Of a DNA stretch of 45,237 bases, positions 1-9,207 are shown piece after piece (within the stretch, counting starts at the first letter, position 1; each line of letters begins with the position of its first letter). The position numbers and the translations under genes were made by a program. Origin of the DNA: Natrialbaceae archaeon Tc-Br11_E2g14. GTDB taxonomy: Archaea > Halobacteriota > Halobacteria > Halobacteriales > Natrialbaceae. The DNA lies in assembly GCA_001564275.1 (NCBI GenBank), contig LKND01000012.1, positions 1-45,237 of the forward strand, in the 5' to 3' direction. The notes below the pieces were generated by a model. That model was not told the DNA's origin and searched no databases. It saw nothing but the letters and a program-made list of their open reading frames with translations.

Positions 1-24
1 CCGTGCCCTGCGCCTACTCGGGCA

Positions 25-1632
25 ATGACCACTGCTGCCGACACGATTCTCGTGAACGCTCGTGTGTACCCGCTCGAGGAGGCCGGTCTCGAGGGGGAAC
101 CCGAACCGGCCGAGGCCCTCGCCATCCGCGACGGCGAAATCGTCAGGGTCGACCGCCAGTACGAAGTCGAGTTCCTCGAGGGTGTCGAAACCCAGGTCAT
201 CGACTGCGGTGGCCGCGTCGTCCTCCCCGGATTTATCGACGCTCACACGCACATGGAGAACCTCGGGCAGTACCTCGTGCACGCCGATCTGAGTGACGCC
301 GAGTCACTCGAGGGTGCCCTCGACACCCTTGCCGCCGAGGGCGACGCTAATCCCGAACGCGAGTGGCTCCTCGGCTTCGGCTACGACGAGAGCGCGTGGC
401 CCGAGAACCGCTACCTGCGCGCCGACGACCTCGACGCCGTCAGCGAGGATCGCCCCGTGGTCGCGATGCGCGTCGACATGCACACCGCCTCGCTGAACTC
501 GGTGGCCCTCGAGCGCCTCGAGGCCTCGATGCCCGCCCACGACGTCCAGCGCGAGGACGGCGAGCCCACTGGCATTGTGGTCGAGGAAGCGACCGAGGCC
601 GTCTGGGACGCCATCGAGGCTGATTACGCCGAAACCCGGGAACTGGTCACCGCTGCCATCGACCACGCCAACAGCCTCGGCGTGACCTGCGTCCACGACA
701 AGGTCCGGGACTCCCACGCCCCGCGGGTGTACCGCGACCTCGAGAGCGAAGGTGAACTGACCTGTCGCGTTCGCCTCGACTACTGGAGTGACCACCTCGA
801 GAGCGCCCTCGATACGGGGCTCGTCACCAACGCTGGAAGCGGATTCGTCCAGACGGGCGCGATCAAGACGTTCACCGACGGGAGCTTCGGCGGGCGAACG
901 GCCAAGTTGGTCGAACCCTACGCGGATCTTCCTGATGACGACGCCGCCGAACCCGACGATGGCGCCCCCGAGGACGCGGGCCACGGTCAGTGGGTCGTCG
1001 ACCCCGACGAACTCGCGGCCATCGCCAGCCGCGCCACCGAGGACGGCGACTACCAGCTCAGCGTCCACGCCATCGGCGACGAGGCGATCGAGGAGACCGT
1101 TTCGGCCTTCGAGGCTACGCCCAACGTCGCCCGGAAGCGCCACCGCGTCGAACACGCCGAACTCGCCACCGACGACCACCTCGAGCGCATGGCCGAGGCG
1201 GGCATCGTCGCCTCCGCCCAGCCCAATTTCCTCCAGTGGGCCGGCGAGGGCGGGCTCTACGACCAGCGATTGGGCGAGCGCCGACGCAGGGGGTCGAACC
1301 GTTTTCGGTCGATGCTCGAGGCCGGCGTCCCCCTCGCCTTCGGTTCGGACTGTATGCCCCTCGATCCCCTTCTCGGGGTGGAGTACGCCGTCAACGCCCC
1401 GGCCGAGGCCCAGCGGCTGTCGGTCACGCAGGCCCTGCGGGCGTACACCTGCGGGGCGGCCTACGCCGGCTTCGACGAGGACCGACTGGGGACGCTCGAG
1501 GTCGGAAAACGAGCGGATCTGGTGGTGCTCGAGGACTCGCCCTGGAACCGCCCCGGTTCGATCGCCGACATCGACGTGACGATGACGATGGTCGACGGCA
1601 CGGTGGTCGCGGGCGGCGATGGGCTCGAGTGA
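25..1632 (+). CDS. Amidohydrolase (YtcJ-like metal-dependent hydrolase)
   Basis: A 535-residue cytoplasmic protein of the amidohydrolase superfamily, YtcJ/DUF62-type architecture (amidohydrolase family 3). The metal-binding His-x-His is visible as DAHTHMENL (H74, H76). Further metal or active-site motifs follow in the usual order: a Lys in AIKTFTDGSFGG, HAIGDEA, HRVEHAEL and the late Asp in FGSDCMPLDPL. The N-terminal and C-terminal beta-sandwich pieces (start: TILVNARVYPLE; end: GKRADLVVLE) are present, so the protein is full length. The substrate cannot be read from sequence; family members hydrolyse amide or formamide-like bonds in small molecules. The ATG at 25 is chosen because the beta-sandwich begins immediately after it. 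Upstream context lies outside the window. Confidence 0.9.
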   Translation: MTTAADTILVNARVYPLEEAGLEGEPEPAEALAIRDGEIVRVDRQYEVEFLEGVETQVIDCGGRVVLPGFIDAHTHMENLGQYLVHADLSDAESLEGALDTLAAEGDANPEREWLLGFGYDESAWPENRYLRADDLDAVSEDRPVVAMRVDMHTASLNSVALERLEASMPAHDVQREDGEPTGIVVEEATEAVWDAIEADYAETRELVTAAIDHANSLGVTCVHDKVRDSHAPRVYRDLESEGELTCRVRLDYWSDHLESALDTGLVTNAGSGFVQTGAIKTFTDGSFGGRTAKLVEPYADLPDDDAAEPDDGAPEDAGHGQWVVDPDELAAIASRATEDGDYQLSVHAIGDEAIEETVSAFEATPNVARKRHRVEHAELATDDHLERMAEAGIVASAQPNFLQWAGEGGLYDQRLGERRRRGSNRFRSMLEAGVPLAFGSDCMPLDPLLGVEYAVNAPAEAQRLSVTQALRAYTCGAAYAGFDEDRLGTLEVGKRADLVVLEDSPWNRPGSIADIDVTMTMVDGTVVAGGDGLE

Positions 1633-1827
1633 GGATGGCAGTATCAAAGTCGTAGTGAAGCGATTCACAATTTGGAGTATAATACTATGGTACCTGTAGT
1701 CGCCTGCGTCGTGTCGTTCGTGGCCTCGCCCGGTGTCTTCGACGGTGACCGTCAGCCGCTGTGTCCGGGGACGCTTCCCGTTCCACGGTGCTTAACCGCA
1801 CTCGGCCGAACCCTCGACTAGCAGCCG
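1633..1827. other. Intergenic spacer, promoter of the next gene
   Basis: A 195-base spacer. A TATA-like GCTTAACC at about 1788-1795 lies roughly 35 bases before the ATG at 1828, suiting a leaderless or short-leader transcript. A small palindromic A+T patch, AGTATAATACT (about 1675-1685), precedes a 44-codon open frame from 1687. I do not accept that frame as a gene. Confidence 0.4.
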
Positions 1828-3021
1828 ATGGCCGTCGACCACCGCCTCAAGCGATGCACTCCAGCCCCACGGACCACGCTGCTCTGGACCACGATCATCA
1901 CCGTGCAGCTGTTCCTGGTGTTCGTCTACCTCGTGGTCACCGACGCCACCCCTGGGCTCTTTCACCTCTACCCGATCGTCTGGATCACCGTAGGCCTCTG
2001 GGCCATCTGGTGGGTCGACCCACCCGCGGCCCCGAGTCGAAGCAAGCGAATCGCCGGCGGGTTCGCCGTCGGTTACTTCCTCGTCCTCGCGTACTTCGGG
2101 GGTTTTCTCCGCGAGGGTCACGCCTACCACGGCCACGCGGAATTCACGCCCGAGCAGGCCGACTTCGTCTACGGCTTCGACCTCGTCCTCACCCTGCCAC
2201 CGGGCTACGGCCCCGCGCTCACGTACTCGGGCCCGACAGTCATGTCGGCGATCACGCCGTACCTCCTGATTGGCTTCATCGCGCTCACGTACCTGATGTA
2301 CGTCACCGTCCTCGATGCGGGCGGCGACGCCTCCGTCGGCCTCGTGGGCGTCTTCTCGTGTGTCGGCTGTAGCTTCCCCCTGATCGCCGCCCTCGTCGGA
2401 GCCGGGGGGACCACCGCCGTCACGACGATGGTGTACGCGAACGCCTACGCCCTCTCGACGGCCGCCTTCGTCGCCACCGTCGGCTTCCTCTGTTGGCGGC
2501 CGTTCGACGCGAGGAACGCCCGTGGCACCCTCGTCGCCGTCGGGGGCGCACTCTTGCTCGTCTCGGCGACCGTCCACCTCGCGCTGGGTCTCGAGGGCGT
2601 CCTGGCGGTGCTCACCGCCGACGGGGACCGCACGCTGCCCGTTCTCTTCCTCGGCTTCGCCGTCGTCGTCTACGCCCTCGTCGGCGGCTACCGGACCGAC
2701 CGGATTCAGCGCGTCCACGCCGTCTCCATCGCCGCCGTCCTGGCCTTCCTCGCCTTCGTCTTTTACGTCGACTGGCACCTCCTCGGCGTCGCCGACGCCG
2801 TACTGCCGCTCGAGTCGGTGGGCCTCGAGCACTCCCACGATCACAATCACGACCACGCAGACGACGGCCCTGGCGGACACGGCGGCGGCTTCCTCGAGGA
2901 CCTCGGTGCCCATCTCCGGGCCGACCTCGCGGCCCTGCTCGCTAAGAGCGCCGAGTTCGTCGCCTTCGTCCTCCTCGGCACCGTTGCCGTCCAGGAGTGG
3001 GTCCTCGAGAGCGCACGGTGA
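1828..3021 (+). CDS. Polytopic membrane protein with His-rich loop, unrecognised
   Basis: A 397-residue integral membrane protein with about ten hydrophobic segments. The first half (residues 20-235) has about six membrane spans, one containing a paired-cysteine motif FSCVGCSFPLIAAL that could bind metal or redox-cycle. The second half has four or five more spans. Near residues 331-352 a loop is extremely rich in His, Asp and Gly (HSHDHNHDHADD), a pattern typical of metal-ion handling proteins. It may belong to one of the haloarchaeal DUF7546-like membrane families, but I am not certain. The gene stands alone between the amidohydrolase and the helicase. A role in copper, zinc or nickel handling is inference from the His and Cys content only. 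Confidence 0.75.
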   Translation: MAVDHRLKRCTPAPRTTLLWTTIITVQLFLVFVYLVVTDATPGLFHLYPIVWITVGLWAIWWVDPPAAPSRSKRIAGGFAVGYFLVLAYFGGFLREGHAYHGHAEFTPEQADFVYGFDLVLTLPPGYGPALTYSGPTVMSAITPYLLIGFIALTYLMYVTVLDAGGDASVGLVGVFSCVGCSFPLIAALVGAGGTTAVTTMVYANAYALSTAAFVATVGFLCWRPFDARNARGTLVAVGGALLLVSATVHLALGLEGVLAVLTADGDRTLPVLFLGFAVVVYALVGGYRTDRIQRVHAVSIAAVLAFLAFVFYVDWHLLGVADAVLPLESVGLEHSHDHNHDHADDGPGGHGGGFLEDLGAHLRADLAALLAKSAEFVAFVLLGTVAVQEWVLESAR

Positions 3022-3130
3022 GGGGACGGGGCCACCCCCACCGATCGGGCAGCCGACGACTCGAGAACGCACGGGCAGCCGACCACGACAGTTCGAATCG
3101 CTCAAGTAATCCACCCTGTTACCCCTATTC

Positions 3131-5191
3131 GTGTCGAAACAGGTTCCCGAGGTCGAGACCATCTTCTGTCACGAGACCGGGAGTGACTACCTCGTGGTCG
3201 TCACCCGCGACGGCAAGCGACTCTTCCGGGCGAAACTCGGCCTCTCGGAGACCTCTGCGGGGCCACGCCCCGCCAAATTCCGCGTCAAACGCGGCTCGAG
3301 CGAGGAGCCCCGCCAGCCCGACGAGTTCGTCGACCTGGCCAGACGGGCCGCTCGCATCCGCATCTCCGAACAAACCTCGCCTGGAGGACGACGGGAACTC
3401 GAGGCGATGTTCGCGGGCTACCAGCTCGACGACAAGACGAAGGTCGTCCGAACCTGCCGGTACTGTGCGTCTTCAGGCCGGTACTCGCCCATCACGACGA
3501 AGACGGCGATCAAGGACGACAACGACTGGATCTGCACCGACTGCGCCTCCCGCGAACTCGAGCGCGAACTCTCCTACGTCGGGAACGTCACCGGCGCGGC
3601 GAAAGATCGCCTCGAGGAACTCATGCTCGAGGTCCAGGACCTAGAACGGATCACGAACCTGCTCAAGGGGCGGTTGGATCCCGACCTCACCAAGTTCGAT
3701 ACGATCTCGGCGACGACCGAGGAGGTCGACCCTGTCGGCGTAGACACCCTCGACTTGCACCCGGACCTGCAGGACCTGCTCGAGCGTCGCTTCGATACCC
3801 TGCTGCCCGTCCAGAGCCTCTCGGTCGAGCACGGCCTCTTCGACGGCGAGGATCAGCTGGTGGTGAGTGCCACCGCGACCGGAAAGACGCTCGTGGGCGA
3901 ACTCGCGGGACTCAATCGGGTGCTCAACGGGGAAGGCAAACTCCTCTTTCTCGTTCCCCTCGTCGCCCTGGCCAACCAGAAGTACGAGGATTTTCAGGAC
4001 GAGTACGGCCACCTCGTGGACGTCTCCATCCGGGTGGGGGCGAGTCGAATCGCCGACTCTGGCAACCAGTTCGACCCCAGTGCGGACGTCATCGTGGGCA
4101 CCTACGAGGGGATCGACCACGCCCTCCGGACCGGCAAGGACTTAGGCGACATCGGGACGGTCGTCATCGACGAGGTACACACCCTCAAAGAGCCCGAACG
4201 TGGCCACCGTCTGGATGGCCTGATCTCGAGACTCAAGTACACCTGTGAGGGTCGGGCCCGGGACCGCAGTCACTACGACGGGGCCCAGTGGATCTACCTC
4301 TCGGCGACCGTCGGGAACGCTGCCCAGCTCGGCCAGGCCCTCGAGGCCACCCTGATCGAGTTCGAGGAACGCCCCGTCCCCATCGAGCGCCACGTCACGT
4401 TCGCGGACGGCCGGGAGAAGGTGAACGTGGCGAACAAACTCGTGCGACGCGAGTTCGACACCGAGTCCTCGAAGGGGTATCGGGGGCAGACGATCATCTT
4501 CACCAACTCGAGGCGTCGGTGTCACGAGATTTCACGCAAGCTCGAGTACAACGCAGCGCCCTACCACGCGGGGCTGGATTATCGTCGGCGCAAGCGCGTC
4601 GAGTCGATGTTCGCCAATCAGGAACTCGCCGCGGTCGTCACCACGGCGGCGCTCGCGGCGGGGGTCGACTTCCCGGCCTCCCAGGTCATCTTCGACTCGC
4701 TGGCGATGGGCATCGAGTGGCTCTCCGTCCAGGAGTTCCACCAGATGCTCGGCCGTGCCGGACGCCCTGACTACCACGACAGGGGAACGGTGTACGTCCT
4801 GGTCGAACCCGACTGCAGCTACCACAATTCCATGGAGATGACCGAAGACGAGGTCGCGTTCAAGCTCCTGAAGGGGGAGATGGAGCCGGTGATGACCCAG
4901 TACGACGAGGACGGCGCGATCGAGGAGACCCTGGCGAACATCACGGTCGCCGGAAAGGGGGCGAAGGCACTCAACGATCGCATGATTGGCGACGTTCCGA
5001 CGAAACACGCCCTCGGGAAACTCATCCAGTACGAGTTCATCGACGGCTTCACCCCCACGCCGCTGGGGCGTGTCGTCACCGAACACTTCCTCTCGCCGGG
5101 GGAGGCGTTCGCGATAGTCGACGCGATTCGCAAGGATGCCCACCCTTACGATATCATCGCCGACATCGAGATGCGGGATTCGAACTTCTAA
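3131..5191 (+). CDS. DEAD/DEAH-box (SF2, Ski2/Hel308-like) helicase with N-terminal zinc ribbon (DUF5814 type)
   Basis: A 686-residue ATP-dependent nucleic acid helicase. Residues 1-140 form a family-specific N-terminal region ending in a zinc ribbon (C109, C112, C135, C138). The helicase core follows with Walker A ATATGKT (247-253), Walker B DEVH (347-350), motif III SAT (391-393), motif IV IIFTNS, motif V AAGVDFPASQ and motif VI QMLGRAGRP (538-546). The DEVH box and QMLGRAGRP are typical of Ski2/Hel308-like helicases, but the zinc-ribbon front end and short C-terminus set it apart. I believe this matches the haloarchaeal group annotated with a DUF5814 domain. The start is GTG at 3131, directly before conserved-looking sequence. 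DNA repair or RNA processing are both possible roles. Confidence 0.88.
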   Translation: MSKQVPEVETIFCHETGSDYLVVVTRDGKRLFRAKLGLSETSAGPRPAKFRVKRGSSEEPRQPDEFVDLARRAARIRISEQTSPGGRRELEAMFAGYQLDDKTKVVRTCRYCASSGRYSPITTKTAIKDDNDWICTDCASRELERELSYVGNVTGAAKDRLEELMLEVQDLERITNLLKGRLDPDLTKFDTISATTEEVDPVGVDTLDLHPDLQDLLERRFDTLLPVQSLSVEHGLFDGEDQLVVSATATGKTLVGELAGLNRVLNGEGKLLFLVPLVALANQKYEDFQDEYGHLVDVSIRVGASRIADSGNQFDPSADVIVGTYEGIDHALRTGKDLGDIGTVVIDEVHTLKEPERGHRLDGLISRLKYTCEGRARDRSHYDGAQWIYLSATVGNAAQLGQALEATLIEFEERPVPIERHVTFADGREKVNVANKLVRREFDTESSKGYRGQTIIFTNSRRRCHEISRKLEYNAAPYHAGLDYRRRKRVESMFANQELAAVVTTAALAAGVDFPASQVIFDSLAMGIEWLSVQEFHQMLGRAGRPDYHDRGTVYVLVEPDCSYHNSMEMTEDEVAFKLLKGEMEPVMTQYDEDGAIEETLANITVAGKGAKALNDRMIGDVPTKHALGKLIQYEFIDGFTPTPLGRVVTEHFLSPGEAFAIVDAIRKDAHPYDIIADIEMRDSNF

Positions 5192-5344
5192 CCGACAGCG
5201 AGCGCCGATTCGAACCGCCACTGTCGATTCGTGGCTGTCCGGAACCACTCCAGCTGGTCCGAACCCTCGCGGGTGTCCCGGTTAGCCCTGGTGACCACTA
5301 TTCGAGGACAGAAATGCTTTGTCGCCAGCTCGAGTAGCTGGGCT

Positions 5345-5530
5345 ATGGACCTCGAATCGGTGCGGGTGCGACGCCACGCCATCGGTACGGTGATCGTCGT
5401 CGTCGTGCTCGTGGCGTTCCAGCTGGCACAGGGGGCCGTGGACCCGATATTCGTCCTGACGGTCGCGGTGCTTTACTTTCTGTTCCGGTGTGCACTCGAC
5501 CTGGTGTGGACGCCCGGATCGACGGCGTGA
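5345..5530 (+). CDS. Small membrane protein, unrecognised
   Basis: A 61-residue protein beginning MDLESVRVRR, followed by two hydrophobic segments (about 14-30 and 33-52) and a short tail. A weak A/T patch (AATGCTTTG, about 5312-5320) lies about 30 bases upstream of ATG 5345, which supports this start over an in-frame ATG at 5231. It sits between the helicase and a convergent CDGSH gene. Function unknown. Confidence 0.6.
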   Translation: MDLESVRVRRHAIGTVIVVVVLVAFQLAQGAVDPIFVLTVAVLYFLFRCALDLVWTPGSTA

Positions 5531-5666
5531 GCGTCTCGGTGATGTGGGAACTACCACGAGTCCGTGCTGTCGATCGCTCCAGAAGTCCGTTGACTGCTGT
5601 GTCAGGTTCCCCGTGGATGGGAGGTTGTGGACGTGTCTCTCGTCGCCTCGCGGGTCACTGGAACGC

Positions 5667-5687
5667 CCGAGCGAAGCGACCGCTCGG
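5667..5687. terminator. Hairpin between convergent genes
   Basis: CCGAGCG at 5667-5673 pairs perfectly with CGCTCGG at 5681-5687 across a 7-base loop. It lies in the 224-base gap between a rightward small membrane protein gene and the leftward CDGSH gene, so it could end transcription from either side. No T-tract follows. The rest of the gap shows nothing else. Confidence 0.3.
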
Positions 5688-5754
5688 CCGGGACGCTCGA
5701 GCGTGACTCCGGGTATCGCCCTCACTCGCGCGGCGACGCCCGGGTGGGGAACGG

Positions 5755-5994
5755 TCACTCGTCTGCGTACTCGAACCCGGCCACCTCCCGACGTGGGCCG
5801 TCGCTGTCGTCGTTCTCGTACTTGTACGTGGCTCCCTCTTCCTCATCCAGCGTGGCATTGTGGGAGCCATCACAGTAGGGTTTGTTCGCCGAGAGTCCAC
5901 AGCGGCAGATGAACGCTGCGCCGCCTTGCTCCTCGAGTGTTTCGTCGTCGATTCGCGTCGGCCCCGTCTCGTCGTGGGTTACTTCACGCGCCAT
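5755..5994 (-). CDS. CDGSH iron-sulfur domain protein
   Basis: A 79-residue soluble protein with one complete CDGSH motif: the stretch [16 protein letters not shown] carries the three Cys and one His that bind a labile [2Fe-2S] cluster in the mitoNEET/CDGSH family. Proteins of this kind take part in electron or cluster transfer. The start MAREVTHDE at 5994 is preferred over an upstream in-frame ATG at 6006, because a TATA-like CTTTTAAC lies about 28-35 bases upstream on this strand (about 6021-6030), fitting a leaderless message. The C-terminus is acidic, as is usual in haloarchaea. Confidence 0.85.
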   Translation of the reverse strand: MAREVTHDETGPTRIDDETLEEQGGAAFICRCGLSANKPYCDGSHNATLDEEEGATYKYENDDSDGPRREVAGFEYADE

Positions 5995-6143
5995 ACCCGA
6001 ATACACTCGTCGACTGTGTTAAAAGCTAGCACAACCAGCAACCCGCTCACGCCCGCGATCGACGCCGGTATCCTCCCGTGGTGTCTCCGCTGGCACGGTC
6101 GTCAGCTGCTCGAGGTGGGTACACGAACCGACCCTCCGACCGG

Positions 6144-7418
6144 TCACTCATAGCGCAGGGCGTCGATCGGATCCGTCTTCGCCGCCTGCCAGGCCGGGTA
6201 GAGCCCGGACACCACGCCAACGAGAATGCCGACCGCGATCGCCAGGGCCACGTACTCGAGTGGGTACACCAGCGGGAGGTCGATATACCACGCCCCGAGG
6301 GCAGCGGCGACGAGCCCGAGGATCGTGCCAAGAATCGCCCCGATCACGCCCAGGATGATGGCCTCGGTGAGAAAGAGGCCCAGCACGTCCCGGTTCTGCG
6401 CCCCGACGGCCTTCATGATCCCGATTTCCCGGGTTCGCTCGGTCACGGAGACGAGCATGATGTTCGCGATGCCGATCGACCCCACCACGAGCGAGATGGC
6501 CGCGATGCCGACGATGAAGTTCTGCAGGAGGTCGAGGATGTCCTCGAGTTGCTGGAGCAGTTCGGTGCTCGTCTGGAGGGTGATCGCGAGGTCCTCCCCC
6601 AGGAACTCGCTGGCGTCTGCTTCGTCACTCTCGAGGTAGGCGATGGCGGCTGCCCGGGCGGCGTCGACGTCATCCTCGTCAGCGGTCGGTGACTCGACCA
6701 CGATGGCGAGAAAGCGGACCGAGGTTGCCTCGTCGTCGCCGTCACCGTCCCCGGCTGCTGGCCCGACTGCCTGGTCGGCGTAGAACGGATCGGTGGGGAC
6801 GTAGATCCGCGGTGCCGACTCGAACCCCTCGAACGGGCTCAGTCCCTCCGAGGCGTCGGTGATTCCCACGACCGTCACCGTCTCGGTCCCCCCGGTGGCG
6901 AGTTGGATCTCGAGGTCCTCACCCACGGAGACGTTCTCCTCGAACTGGCCGGCTGCGGCGGGGTTGATGACGGCCTCGCGTTCACCCATCTCGAACTGGC
7001 TCCCCTCGTCGATGGAGCTCTCCCGGATGTAACTCGGCCCGGCGGCGATCAGCCCCTCGCCCTGTAAGCTCGTTTCTCCCCCGTAGGTCACCGATTGGGC
7101 GTCGATCGTCGCGTACCCGTAGGCGGCCTCGACCTCGGTGAGTTCGGCGACGTCGTCCATGTCGTCCTGCGTGAAGACGAACTGGGCACCCGCGAGCGGC
7201 CCCCCTTCGGTGTCGGGATCGGCCGCCCAGCCGTAGAGGTTGCGCTGGTCGTCGGGGCTGATGTCGCCGATGATGCCGGCCTGCAGACTCGCCCCGAGCG
7301 CGACGAAGGCGATGACGGCGGCCACGCCGATGATGACTCCGAGGGTCGTAAGCGCGGATCGGAGGCGGTGTCCACGAATCGACCGCCAGGAGAGACGGAA
7401 CGACTGGCGGAGCTTCAT
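6144..7418 (-). CDS. ABC transporter permease, MacB/FtsX-like
   Basis: A 424-residue membrane permease of the MacB/LolCE type. One N-terminal membrane span (about 22-45) is followed by a large extracytoplasmic MacB_PCD-like domain (about 46-290) and three C-terminal spans of the FtsX domain (about 300-325, 345-375, 385-412). The coupling sequence TREIGIMKAVGA before the second span is typical of the family. It ends in the common DALRYE tail. Its ATG overlaps the stop of the upstream ATPase gene by ATGA, so the pair is co-translated. In bacteria such pairs export lipoproteins, peptides or toxins; the substrate here is unknown. Confidence 0.92.
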   Translation of the reverse strand: MKLRQSFRLSWRSIRGHRLRSALTTLGVIIGVAAVIAFVALGASLQAGIIGDISPDDQRNLYGWAADPDTEGGPLAGAQFVFTQDDMDDVAELTEVEAAYGYATIDAQSVTYGGETSLQGEGLIAAGPSYIRESSIDEGSQFEMGEREAVINPAAAGQFEENVSVGEDLEIQLATGGTETVTVVGITDASEGLSPFEGFESAPRIYVPTDPFYADQAVGPAAGDGDGDDEATSVRFLAIVVESPTADEDDVDAARAAAIAYLESDEADASEFLGEDLAITLQTSTELLQQLEDILDLLQNFIVGIAAISLVVGSIGIANIMLVSVTERTREIGIMKAVGAQNRDVLGLFLTEAIILGVIGAILGTILGLVAAALGAWYIDLPLVYPLEYVALAIAVGILVGVVSGLYPAWQAAKTDPIDALRYE

Positions 7419-8230
7419 CGCCCCTCCGGCTGGCGGTCATCTGGTTCGCCCACCTGCTCGTCGGATTCGCCCTCGAGTGCGGCCGTCGCCTCCTCGCCGT
7501 CGCCCCCATCCGCGTCCCGGTGTCCGTCACCGTCCACGTCATCGAGTTCTTCGATCCACTCGATCTCACCGTCGAGCAGGTGAACGATCCGCTCGGCACG
7601 CTCGGCCACGTGGCGCTCGTGCGTGACGACGATCAGGGTCGTCCCGGCGTCGTGAAACGTCTCGAAGAGGTCGAGGACTTCGGCCTCGGTGTCCGTGTCG
7701 AGATTACCCGTCGGCTCGTCGGCGAGGACGATGGCGGGGTCGTTCACGAGCGCTCGAGCGAGCGCGACCCGCTGGCGCTGGCCACCGGAGAGCTCCCGGG
7801 GCAGATGCGCGGCTCGGTCGGCCAGCCCCACTCGCTCGAGGAGGTCTCGGGCCCGGTCGTAGCGCTCCTCGCGGTCGGCACCCTGGAACAGCTGTGGCAG
7901 CGCGACGTTCTCGAGGGCGGTCAGCCGGGGCATGAGGTTGAACGTCTGGAAGACGAACCCGACGTCTCGCCCCCTGACGTCGGTTCGTTCGCGGTCGGTC
8001 AACTCGGCGATCCGGTTGCCACCGACCGATACCTCCCCCGACGTCGGGGTGTCGAGACAGCCCACCAGGTTCATCAGCGTCGACTTCCCCGACCCGCTCG
8101 GTCCCATGATCGCCGTGTGTGAGCCCTGCTCGATCGATAGCGAGACCCCGTCGAGGGCGTGCACCGGCTCGCCCACGTGGTAGGTCTTGCGCACGTCGGT
8201 GAGTGTCACCGCATCTGCGGACGTTCCCAT
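7415..8230 (-). CDS. ABC transporter ATP-binding protein, MacB/LolD-like
   Basis: A 271-residue cytoplasmic ATPase. Walker A GPSGSGKST is at residues 43-51, followed by the Q-loop, the signature LSGGQRQRVALARAL, and Walker B with ADEPTGNLDT, which is characteristic of the MacB/LolD/FtsE group. The last 40 residues are an acidic low-complexity tail rich in Asp, Gly and Glu. It is the first gene of a two-gene operon with the permease (ATGA overlap). The start is the ATG at 8230, directly preceding MGTSADAVTLTDV, and the upstream region is shared with the divergent rpiA promoter. Confidence 0.95.
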   Translation of the reverse strand: MGTSADAVTLTDVRKTYHVGEPVHALDGVSLSIEQGSHTAIMGPSGSGKSTLMNLVGCLDTPTSGEVSVGGNRIAELTDRERTDVRGRDVGFVFQTFNLMPRLTALENVALPQLFQGADREERYDRARDLLERVGLADRAAHLPRELSGGQRQRVALARALVNDPAIVLADEPTGNLDTDTEAEVLDLFETFHDAGTTLIVVTHERHVAERAERIVHLLDGEIEWIEELDDVDGDGHRDADGGDGEEATAALEGESDEQVGEPDDRQPEGR

Positions 8231-8309
8231 TACTTCGATAACAGGTCCCCACCGGAAAAAGGGTTTGTGAGGGCCACACTTTTGCTCCCCCGCTCACTCG
8301 TGTGAGCCA

Positions 8310-8342
8310 ATGATGGCCTGCTGCTTGCGGTGGTCGGCGTGA
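8310..8342 (+). promoter_or_regulatory. Possible leader mini-ORF overlapping the rpiA start
   Basis: A 10-codon frame, ATG ATG ... TGA, encodes MMACCLRWSA and ends in GTGA, overlapping the GTG start of rpiA at 8339. A T-rich box CACTTTTGC (about 8277-8285) lies 25-30 bases before its first ATG, so a leaderless transcript would begin on this mini-ORF. Translation of rpiA could then depend on termination and reinitiation. This is an inference from positions; the peptide has no known homologue that I recognise. Confidence 0.3.
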
Positions 8343-9055
8343 GCGCGAAATCGGGTGGCGGTCCCGAGGCCGCGAAACGGCGAGCTGGCGAGCGAGCCGC
8401 GGCCGACGTCGAGGACGGCATGGTCGTCGGGCTCGGTACCGGGTCGACGACCGCCCACGCCATCCGTGCCCTCGGTGAGCGACACACCGACGGGCTCGAG
8501 ATCCAGGGCGTTGCGACCTCGTTTCAGTCGCGCCAGCTCGCTCTCGAGGTGGGCCTCCCCCTCACCGATCTCGATGCCGTCGACGGGATCGACCTCGCGA
8601 TCGACGGGGCCGATCAGGTGGTCGATGCACCGAGCGAGGGGACCCACGGAACCCTCTTGAAGGGGGGCGGCGGTGCGCACACCCGCGAAAAAGTGGTCGC
8701 CGCAGCCGCCGATCGGTTCGTCGTCGTCGCCGATCCGACCAAGCTCGTGGCCGCCATCGACGCCCCCGTACCCCTCGAGGTCGTCCCGGCGGCACATCCC
8801 CTCGTGTCGTCCCGTGTCCGGGCACTTGGGGGCGAACCCACGCTCCGGGCGGCGAGCGAAAAGGACGGCCCGGTCGTGACCGACAACGGCAATCTGCTGG
8901 TCGACTGTGCCTTCGCCGAACCGCTCGAGGACCCCACCGCCCTGGGTCGGCGCCTGTCGGACACTCCCGGCGTCCTCGAACACGGCCTCTTCCCGGATCT
9001 GGCCGACACGACCTACGTCGGCACGGAGGCTGGCCTCGAAGTTCGTTCGTACTGA
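8339..9055 (+). CDS. rpiA: Ribose-5-phosphate isomerase A
   Basis: A 238-residue cytosolic enzyme that interconverts ribose 5-phosphate and ribulose 5-phosphate for nucleotide and amino acid synthesis. The family signature is complete: GLGTGSTTAHAI phosphate loop, DGAD with both catalytic-region Asp, and LLKGGGGAHTREK with the active-site Lys and Glu. The residue after DGAD is Gln where many homologues have Glu, probably harmless. GTG at 8339 (MSAKSGG) is chosen because haloarchaeal RpiA proteins usually start just before a KSGG-like sequence; GTG at 8330 would add three residues. It is divergent from the ABC exporter operon. Confidence 0.92.
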   Translation: MSAKSGGGPEAAKRRAGERAAADVEDGMVVGLGTGSTTAHAIRALGERHTDGLEIQGVATSFQSRQLALEVGLPLTDLDAVDGIDLAIDGADQVVDAPSEGTHGTLLKGGGGAHTREKVVAAAADRFVVVADPTKLVAAIDAPVPLEVVPAAHPLVSSRVRALGGEPTLRAASEKDGPVVTDNGNLLVDCAFAEPLEDPTALGRRLSDTPGVLEHGLFPDLADTTYVGTEAGLEVRSY

Positions 9056-9207
9056 CCGTCGGCGCGTTCGGTGGTCGGTTCGATAAATTCGGAACCAGAA
9101 CTTCGGTCGTTACTGCGGTGAGACTCACCTGACGACGCGCCTATTTCGACCGAGGGCACCCGGAGACCACAAGAGATATAACAGGCGAAAAACACGCTCT
9201 CAGCAGT

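Noticed and set aside
1687..1821. 44-codon frame in the first spacer
   Set aside because: No ribosome binding site, no recognisable family, and its end overlaps the next gene's promoter.
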